Positions 56,842 to 64,000 of a stretch of DNA of 64,000 nucleotides are shown here, in pieces (position 1 is the stretch's first letter; every line of letters begins with the position of its first letter). Source of the DNA: Gnetum montanum (lineage: Eukaryota; Streptophyta; Gnetopsida; Gnetales; Gnetaceae). The DNA lies in NCBI GenBank assembly GCA_015680685.1, contig MNCI01025409.1, positions 6,940 to 70,939 of the forward strand, written 5' to 3'. A program made the translations under genes and the position numbers. The notes beneath the pieces are model-generated. The model was given only the letters and a program-made list of their open reading frames with translations, was not told the origin of the DNA and ran no database searches.

Positions 56842-57752
56842 TGATGAGTGGTCAAGGTACCCCTACGTCTAACCATACGAATGACAAAGCGTTTATGCAT
56901 AATTTGTTCAAATTCTATGAACTCTATAGTTTTTGATACACTAGTCTTCTAGAAAGTGAACCTTGCCCTAAGGTCATTCATTGTCTTCCTAGTTGCACTT
57001 GTGATGCACACGGTATGGCTAAGTGTAATCAAGGCATATGATTTTTATTATTTTGTGCTTTATGTTCTTTGGTGCTTAAAGTAGAGAGATGAAGTAATTT
57101 AATAACTAATCTAATTTAACTAACTAATCTCTAACTAGTTCTAACATAAGCATTTGGTCCCACTTTCTGTACATGTCCTGAATCCATGTATCCACTATTG
57201 GGTTACCAAGTGCTATGCTACTAGGCACACTAAGAAATAATGCTACTGGGATTACCAAGCCAATACATGTTTACGCTCGAAGTAGTTGTACTTATGTATT
57301 TAACCTATTTAGCTTATCTTACTTAACCACTCAACTAGCTTAATTATTGAGAAACATTGAACAAATCACTAAAAAATTTAAATGCAAGAATAAATATTTA
57401 AACTATCAAGAATGCTGCAAGGTTTATCAAGAAGCTCATCTTTATTGCCATGCACATTGGTGTAGTTCAAGTATAATAGTGCTCAAATAAAGATTCGTAC
57501 ACTTAGTGACTTCTACTGTGAGCACTTGGGAAAATATTCTAACTTTCAAATGAACAAATTGTAAGAGCTCTACTACGACTATGACTTGATGCCCATAAAA
57601 ATAGTTGGGGAGTTCATATTTATAGTTTTTGCTATAATACTATGTTGATAGAGCCCCATGTACATAGCAAGCACTACATCAATGTGGCCTTGTCGATGGG
57701 GAAACATCATGTAAATGGGGCCTTGTCAATGTGACACTTTGATGCTTCATCA
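56842..57752 (-). mobile_element. 5' LTR of element E
   Basis: 911 bp, TGATGAAGC start and CCACTCATCA end on the minus strand. Same U3 type as 35507-36434 (GCCCCAT, ACAAGGCC words), with decay. TATAAATA near 57617-57624. Confidence 0.93.
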
Positions 57753-58179
57753 ATAGTGTTATTTTTCCAATTTGGTGATACTAATATGTGTGTTTTGCTA
57801 AATAGGTATGTGTTACATTCAACTCCTTGAGTGCCTATGGACACTTTTAGGCATGGTTATATAAGGGCATTAAGGGCTGGAGCTTACTTTGGAGAGGACC
57901 GACTTGTATAACTCTTGTATTTCATGCTTAGCAAGCAATTCCACATCATATTGTGCCTTTCAAAATCATAAACAATTTAATAAATACTTCTCTTAATTTC
58001 AAAAACCTATCCATATACCTATAACCCATCATCCATCTTCTATATAATTAATAAAGTTTCATTGCCTAAGATTCCTTTTTTATGGACTTTAAATGCCTAA
58101 TTTTTGAAATTTGAGCATCATGGATACTCCAAAACCCTATGGAAACTCTTACTATCTTCCAATCATTCAATTTGACTCA
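57753..58179 (+). other. 3' noncoding region of D, second part
   Basis: Resumes D after the ATAGT duplication; GGGCATTAAGGGCTGGAGC (near 57868) matches 8456 in the other family copy. No gene. Confidence 0.75.
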
Positions 58180-58302
58180 CTTTTTCGAGGAGAAATTGAT
58201 AAAAAATTTGCAAGTTTTAGAGGCAATGTTGTTAATGCAATGTATGAACTCCTCATATGTTGTTAATACAATGTTGCTCCAATAAAAATACTATATATAT
58301 GC
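58180..58302 (+). promoter_or_regulatory. Putative internal promoter of the second gene of D
   Basis: Two copies of CAATGTTGTTAATG/ATACAATG words (58215-58280), then ATACTATATATATG near 58288-58301. The same 14 bases stand at the equivalent place in E. CAACATTGTA, the reverse of the ACAATGTTG word, occurs in the U3 of D's 3' LTR (near 61827). Inference from position and sequence. Confidence 0.5.
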
Positions 58303-58547
58303 ATGGGGAGTTAGTGAATTTTTCATTATTTACATTTTCATAAAGAGAAGTTTTTACCAATTTCTTTTTGAGCTTTAATAAGCTAACATCTAGAGCCCAT
58401 AACTTTGTTGTCATAGCTCTAATTTTTTAAGTTTTTAAACCTTGTTGATCTTGAAGCACTTAACTTAATTGTGGGGTAGGGGGTGTGTGGGGGTGATATC
58501 AAGGAAATTCTAGCCAAATTTTTCTAACACAGAAAGATAGTATAAAG

Positions 58548-58850
58548 GTAAGTAAGATGAAATACTAAAGATATTATCATGAGCTAATTAAATTTAAGCC
58601 AAATAACTCAATGAATTCTCCTAATAAATCATTCTAACAATTCAAAGGCACTATAAGTAAAAATATAATAAGTGTGGGAGGTCATGGTAACTAAAGGTGC
58701 AACACTTAGGGGGTATCTTTTTGAAAATTTTTCTAACTCTACAATCGTAACATTATAAGAACTTGATCTAACCAAGGGTACGAACAAGGTTAAAAACTAT
58801 TAAGAATTGATGTGAACACTTTAATACTTTCAAATCCTTATTGATTGCAG
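58548..58850 (+). other. Possible intron before the second gene of D
   Basis: Donor AAAG|GTAAGTAAG at 58548 matches the plant consensus very well. The acceptor TTATTGATTGCAG|ATGG ends at 58850, one base before the ATG. Interval 303 bp. Not checked for a branch point; E has a possible donor (GGAG|GTAAGC, minus, near 48806) but no equally good acceptor. Confidence 0.45.
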
Positions 58851-61594
58851 ATGGCTCGAAAAAGAATACTAGAAGGAGGACCTTCACAACTTGGGAGCAA
58901 AAAATCAAGAGGTCATGAGAGAGGCTGAACTGGAGAATAGACTTCACAAGCAAAGCAATCATTTAGCATTTATCAACAAACACTTGCTACTAAACACTTT
59001 GCATAGTAGAGATAGAAGCCCCACAGGAACCCAAGCAAGGATAGCACCTCACGTTGTTACTAGAATGCCTCTAGGCCATATAAGAAAAATCCATCATGTC
59101 CATATTCATTGTGTACCTGAATTTTGACCCTTTCATAAAGTTTTCTCTAGAGGACATGAGGATGCAACTTTAAGCATCTTCCCTATGGACTACATTGTCA
59201 AACGATGGTGAATGGCATTTAGGGGAAATTTAATTAGTTCTAGAAAAATAAGCAAGTCGATGCCACCATTAAAATAGAAGGAGTTTCAATATCATACTCC
59301 ATAGAGGAATTTACCAAAGCCATGAATCTACCAAATGAAGGGGCTAATGTAACAAAAATTTCCACAAGGTCTCATACGGATGCTAAGAAATTGTGGATAC
59401 AAAGATCCTACAATAAGGAAGACAAAGAATATTGTGAGATGATTGCTGAAGAAAAGATTTAATTTAAGATTGGAACTTATCACTTGTTCCCAACCAAAAG
59501 TATCAATACATCAACCTATGTGGTTAGAGGAAGTGTCATTTTTATGGAGTAATTTAATGCCAATACATCTCTACTTCCTAGAAATTCAGAGGTGATTCAA
59601 GGAGAAGAAGGTAGGGAAACCAACACTATGATTCCCCTACCTAATAAGGAATCTATGTAAGTAGGAAAGTATATTGGGTTATACCAATGATGTTTTGACA
59701 AAATTCCAAAATGATTTATATGCAGAAATGTCAAAACTAATGTCTTCTAAAAAGGATCAGTTGGAAAAGCAAGCAAGTACTAAGGAAGCTGCAGGCTTAA
59801 CTCTTGTTGATATCATCCAAGTTATTGGTCAACAATAGCAAGTAGGACCCAATAGCTAGCCACTAGCTGAACAACAACAACAATAAATTCCACTACCACC
59901 ACCACAAGACTCTAGGCCCTCAATGAGCCATCTATAATAGATTGCAGAAACAATAATTTGGGGAACAAGGGAGGGTGCCAATAATTACAAAGTTTGAGAA
60001 AGTGTAGTTAGACCCATAATTTCTATAAACCTTACAAGTGGGAAAATTTCATTGCAATTAGGAACAGAGGATGACTAGGCATAAAAAATCTTAGGAAACA
60101 TTGCGTTGTTCTAAGTGATGCTAGAAATAGGTGAAGGAGCCATAGTTTTGGTTATGCAGCATCAAGATGAAGTAGGAGTAGCTAAAGTTATCATAGATCA
60201 CATCAAAGAATTGTTCAATGTTCCTATTATGCCACCAATTGATATTTCTAGAGCGAGAGATACTTAAATGCTTGCTACCAAACACAAGGACATATTGAAT
60301 AAACTATTATAGATAGGGTAGGTTATGTAGAATATTTTTGATATCCCCAGTGATATCATTGTAGTTTATTCTAAATTAATTACCACCAAAGGGAAGTTGG
60401 TCATGGTTGAGACTAGGGTAGTGCATGAAGAAAATTAAGTTCAAAGCTTACAAGAGGAGCTAGCCACTTTGAGAGCTAAAAGAAGAGACCCAACATAATT
60501 CATAGCACTAGACCAACTTGAATAATTAAGAACAAATCATGTGAGATACTTGATTGATCATAACATGAAGATGGAGAAGGAAAAGGAGAATGTGATGTGG
60601 GATGCATTAGTGGTAGAAGCTCAAATGTATGCACATGCCAAAGCACTCACTACCCTACAAGAAGAAAATAAACAACTAGCTATTGACAATGCTTGGTTGA
60701 CAAAAATTGAAAGGCAAAAGGATGTTCTTGAGGAAAGCATCCAAAAAATTTAAGAGCAATTAGTTTGTGTAAACAAAGACATGTGTCACTTCACCCATGA
60801 AAATTGAATCCTATTAATGAAAGAAGTTCATGCTATCTGATAGAAATATGCAATTAAAATTAGTGCATGGTAGAATGAGGCCAAGAAACATGAATGACTC
60901 AAGAAGAATTTTAGAGATCATGTGGGCATGTACAAATAGATCAATGAGAAAGAGATCTAGATGCCAAAGGCCAAAATCAGATTAATTTTTATATGTTATC
61001 CTAATTGGTAGCCAATTCTAGAGAGTCTTGCTCATGTTCACCAAGCAGAAATAAAGAATAAAGACCTATACATTGCGGATTTGATAAAATACATGGGATT
61101 AGTAAACCTTTGGTATGCTAATTTGGCCATGTTGATAGTAGGTAGGCCCATAAATGAATTAGAATAGCATGTAGTAGTAGTTTATGCATTATACGAGAAA
61201 GAATTTGTAGATAGGAAAGATGCCTTATGGAAATTACATGTGGTAAATTCTAAACTCAAGATCATGAAAGCTAGCTACTAGGGCCAAATATATGTAGTAG
61301 CTAACCTAGCTCATTACATGTCAAACTATCAAGAATTGAGAAAGATAACTAGAGATTTTGAGGGGGAATGATGACATTTTGCAACGTGGTACACAAAGGC
61401 CAATTAAATGTTTTCACAACTACCATGTCCATGGGATGTACCTACTTCATCACACATTGCTCAATAAGTGTGGATGGTACATGAACCTAGGATAGAGGAG
61501 TAGAAACTTCAAGAACTACTGAAAAAATACGTATTCAAGAAGCCTAATTATAAGGGGAAGCAACTGATGGAAGAGCCACCACCATCAGGCACAT
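58851..61594 (+). pseudogene. Second gene of element D (domain plus coiled coil)
   Basis: ATG 58851 opens MARKRILEGGPSQLGSKK. After an early frame change the rest reads mostly in one frame with about 25 stops, many at CAA/CAG positions. The N-terminal third has AFRGNLI, IKIEGVSISYSIEEFTKAM, NLPNEGANV and TYHLFPTKSINTST, a pattern like that of the plant transposon-associated domain better seen in E. A Gln/Pro-rich hinge (about residues 330-370) is followed by a long charged, Leu-rich coiled-coil region (about residues 530-640: EELATLRAKRRD, LTTLQEENKQLAIDNAWL, RQKDVLEESIQKI). The C-terminus has KYMGLVNLWYANLAML and a Pro-rich end. About 910 codons. Function unknown; it lies where Athila elements carry an env-like ORF, but no signal peptide or membrane segment is visible. 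Confidence 0.75.
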
Positions 61595-61780
61595 AGGCTA
61601 CATTGAGCTACTTAAGTTTTTGTTTTTTTTTTTGTCATGTAATTATGTCATCTTTTGTAAAGATAGCACTAGGGAATTCAAAGTCATGTAAATAGTTAGT
61701 CAGTCATGTCAAGTTAAATCTACCTCTTAATTTTGTAAGCAGCTCTATCCTAATTTTGTTTTAACATGAGGAAAATTTTC

Positions 61781-61798
61781 TAGTTAGTCGTGGGGGTA
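61781..61798 (+). promoter_or_regulatory. Polypurine tract of D
   Basis: TAGTTAGTCGTGGGGGTA adjoining TGATAAAGTC. Confidence 0.8.
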
Positions 61799-62685
61799 TG
61801 ATAAAGTCAAATGTTTAACATGTAACAACATTGTAGCAATAACATCGTATCAACGATGTCATCACTCATGCTACGTCATCATTGATATGATGTCTTGGGA
61901 TGTATGTAACCCTATAAACACAATAATTGGATGCACAATTTAATAACCTTTTCATTACATCCTTAGGTAAACTCTTGTAGTTTGTTTTTGTAAACTTAGT
62001 AATAGAAGTGAATGCCTACAATGTGATGTTTTGCAATTGATCAATGTCTTTATTCGAATTAGTTGTACTTGGACACAATTCATGATAGAAATAAAGATCA
62101 AGATTGCTCTTCATCATTGTAACATTTCTTAGTTTTCTATTTGTGCACTTAGCATGATTTTTACTATTTTTCTAGTTTAACACTTTACTTTACTTGTTTG
62201 TTAATAAGTGGTATGGATACGACTAGTTTTGAACATCAAGTGTAGTTATCTGGTAACCTAGTAGTGCTATTGCTTGGTTTGTCTAGTAGAAATCTTAGTG
62301 ATAATTGTATGAGTCTAAGACATGAATGGTAGACCAAGAATGAATGTCCATCACTCTAGGAAAGAATAGATTTACATTTTTTTTGTTACTTAAACTTAGG
62401 ATTTAATATTCATTTTCACCATGTTCATGATAGCCAAGACAACATCAGTTATATCTCACCTCACTAGAAGCATTAATAGCCAAGACAACATCAGTTAATC
62501 ATACACCTCACTAAAAGTTAAGCCATACACTTATATCTCACTAGCTCAAGGTGGGAATACAATGATCATGAACTCAAACTCAATTACTAGCATCATAACA
62601 TTGTCCATACATGGATTATGATTTGGTCACATGTTGGCACTCAAGACTTGTATGATAGAGTGTTGGGATACTCCACTGCTCATCA
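61799..62685 (+). mobile_element. 3' LTR of element D
   Basis: Colinear with 26415-27271, ends CTGCTCATCA. A 30-bp AGCCAAGACAACATCAG block is duplicated at about 62432-62490 and accounts for its greater length. TATA box eroded to CTATAAACA. Confidence 0.93.
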
Positions 62686-63217
62686 AACACTTAGAATAGT
62701 TCTTAGCTTATTTTCAAAAATTTACCTTCCAACACTTAGATAATTAATATTTTATTTAGTAATTGCATGAGTATGATTACTTTGAACATAAAATACTAAT
62801 GTTTGGGAATCCTACTAACGGATACTTGGTACACCAAGCAGGAATCACTTAGAAATCCAATAACATCAATATAAGTTTACAATGCAAACAGAAAGTGGGA
62901 ATAGATACTTTATGCTTATGATAGCCTAGTTTACTCTTAGACTTATAGTTATTTAAAACTTAATATTTTAATCATTTTAATATTTTAATATTTTATATAT
63001 AAAAAATAATAATAAATAAAAATATCTTATGCCTCAATCATACTTAACCATAGTTATTGAGCTAACATAAGTAGTGGCTGGAAAAACAACAACCAATAAC
63101 CTAATGCTTAATTATCTAAGATATAATCTATCCCAAAGTTCCATGGAATTTAACTAGATCATACTTAAATGCTTGTGATTCATATGGTTGGACATAGGAA
63201 ACTCTTTCCACTCATCA
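62686..63217 (+). mobile_element. 3' part of the 5' LTR of element G
   Basis: Starts with the AACAC copy of the duplication and continues the LTR begun before 26414; ends CCACTCATCA next to a good primer binding site. It shows that D sits inside this LTR. Confidence 0.85.
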
Positions 63218-63238
63218 TTGGTGTCGTTGCCAAGGATA
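63218..63238 (+). promoter_or_regulatory. Primer binding site of G, tRNA-Asp type
   Basis: TTGGTGTCGTTGCCAAGGA, the closest match to the tRNA-Asp complement in the window. Confidence 0.9.
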
Positions 63239-63358
63239 CTTTGTGTACTAAGTGTTCTAAATAATTAAATCACACAAGGATCATTGTATGGACATAATGA
63301 TCCACCATTAGAAAAATAATAATATTTTATTCAAGACCACTATAAGAATAAATTAAAG

Positions 63359-64000
63359 ATGTCTTCTTCTCATAGGGTTGATTCTATAAGACCTCATAAT
63401 AGATCAATAAAGAACTCAGAAGAAGTATTGCAACAACTCAATGTGGTATACACCTATTTGGATTCATATTAGCTGGATTTCAGTTTCATCCTTCACTAGG
63501 ATGAACAACTATAGTGAAGATACATGAAGAAAAACATTGTGTTTCCACTTGATTATGCCATTCCATCAATGTTCATGATAACATTGAAAAAGTTGGGGCT
63601 TCAAGTAGTAGCCTTGGAGTATTAAGTGGTAGATCACCTCTTCAAAGGTTATAAACCTACTAAGGTTGAACTTCAAATAGAAAAAATCATGGAGGCCCAT
63701 AATGAAGCCTTCAAAGTTAAAGAGGTTCCTATTCTATTAACATCATAGTCAAAAAATTAGGATACATAATATCCATGAGGTAGACTTTAACACTAAGGTT
63801 CTCCTTTCTTCGATGGTGATAATTTGACCCATCAATGGTTATGTTTAATCTTAACAAGAAACTAAGGCAAGGGGAGAGTTAGAACAAGAACTAGGAGGGC
63901 CTCAAAGCTAAGGTTAGCCACCGAGCAAGAGAACAACAAAGGGACAGGAGAAGGAGAGCTAGCTGGCACAACTCTTTTAGCTCTCCATCCTCATCATCTT
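63359..64000 (+). pseudogene. gag of element G, N-terminal part (runs off the edge)
   Basis: ATG 63359 opens MSSSHRVDSIRPHNRS, like gag of C. The N-terminal domain follows with VVYTYLDSYxLDFSFILH, IVFPLDYAIPSMF and KLGLQVVALEY. Stops appear at Gln or Trp codons. At about 63840 the frame enters the charged linker (RxREQQRDRRRRAS) and a Ser run at the edge. Capsid and everything downstream lie outside the window. Confidence 0.8.

Larger units (their letters stand above)
35507..57752 (-). mobile_element. Element E: Athila-like with a second gene, host of F
   Basis: Minus-strand element with LTRs 35507-36434 and 56842-57752, inserted in the 3' noncoding region of D. Flanks are ATAGC (35502-35506) and ATAGT (57753-57757). 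Reading from high to low coordinates: LTR, primer site, gag, protease, RT, RNase H, integrase, noncoding, internal promoter, second gene (split by F), polypurine tract, LTR. Net size without F is about 13.1 kb, very close to D. All genes are broken. Confidence 0.92.
26415..62685 (+). mobile_element. Element D: Athila-like with a second gene, host of E
   Basis: The two LTRs (857 and 887 bp) are flanked by AACAT (26410-26414) and AACAC (62686-62690), a target duplication with one transition. D splits the 5' LTR of element G. Order: LTR, primer site, gag, protease, RT, RNase H, integrase, 3' noncoding region, internal promoter, second gene, polypurine tract, LTR. It is interrupted by a solo LTR (29205-30038) and by element E (35507-57752). 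Subtracting these gives about 13.2 kb. All genes have stops. Confidence 0.9.

Overview
The window is plant nuclear DNA from a repeat-rich, probably large genome. It is AT-rich, appears CpG-poor, and consists almost entirely of nested, decayed LTR retrotransposons. No intact host gene is visible. The main lineage is Ty3/gypsy and Athila-like, judged by the tRNA-Asp-type primer binding sites, the gag-pro-RT-RNaseH-IN order and the RT/IN block wording. A second family (Tat-like gag) is also present. Gymnosperm or another large-genome plant is a reasonable guess, but the species cannot be told from this sequence.

Layout. 1-588 is a near-perfect palindrome made from two copies of an element 3' end. 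589-16560 is a mosaic: minus-strand gag-pro pieces (620-5118), a plus-strand gag-pro piece whose polymerase has been deleted (5607-7345) with its 3' noncoding region and LTR (9230-10086), a truncated LTR of the Tat-like family (11082-12003), a minus-strand gag with its LTR (12004-15201), and a cluster of tRNA-derived SINE-like relics (15490-16395). From about 16.5 kb the structure becomes readable as nesting. Element C (17147-25516, +) sits in an old gag relic with the exact duplication ATAAC. Element D (26415-62685, +, AACAT/AACAC) lies inside the 5' LTR of element G, whose gag runs off the right edge. D contains a solo LTR (29205-30038, GAAAG) in its gag and, in its 3' region, element E (35507-57752, -, ATAGC/ATAGT). 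E in turn contains element F (38967-48149, -, TACCA on both sides). Removing the inner insertions gives about 13.2 kb for D and 13.1 kb for E.

The most interesting biology is in D and E. Each has, between integrase and the 3' LTR, a second large gene of about 910 codons: an N-terminal half that resembles a plant-transposon-associated domain and a C-terminal half rich in coiled coil. Each gene is preceded by an apparent internal TATA promoter with an identical 14-base core. The short repeats upstream of that TATA look like the repeats of the same element's own LTR promoter, although the two elements use different repeat types. F is a 9.2-kb element with gag and protease but no reverse transcriptase, RNase H or integrase. 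Its LTRs differ in length by 328 bp, apparently through copy number of U3 tandem arrays. The polymerase-less Athila-like copies at the left edge share one deletion scar, which suggests an amplified non-autonomous subfamily.

All coding regions carry stops and frameshifts, so they are annotated as pseudogenes. Many stops fit C-to-T or G-to-A decay (CAA/CAG/CGA to stop, TGG to TAG/TGA), as expected for methylated, silenced elements. Four single Ns mark assembly joins, at least two of them suspicious. All coordinates of domains inside pseudogenes are approximate.
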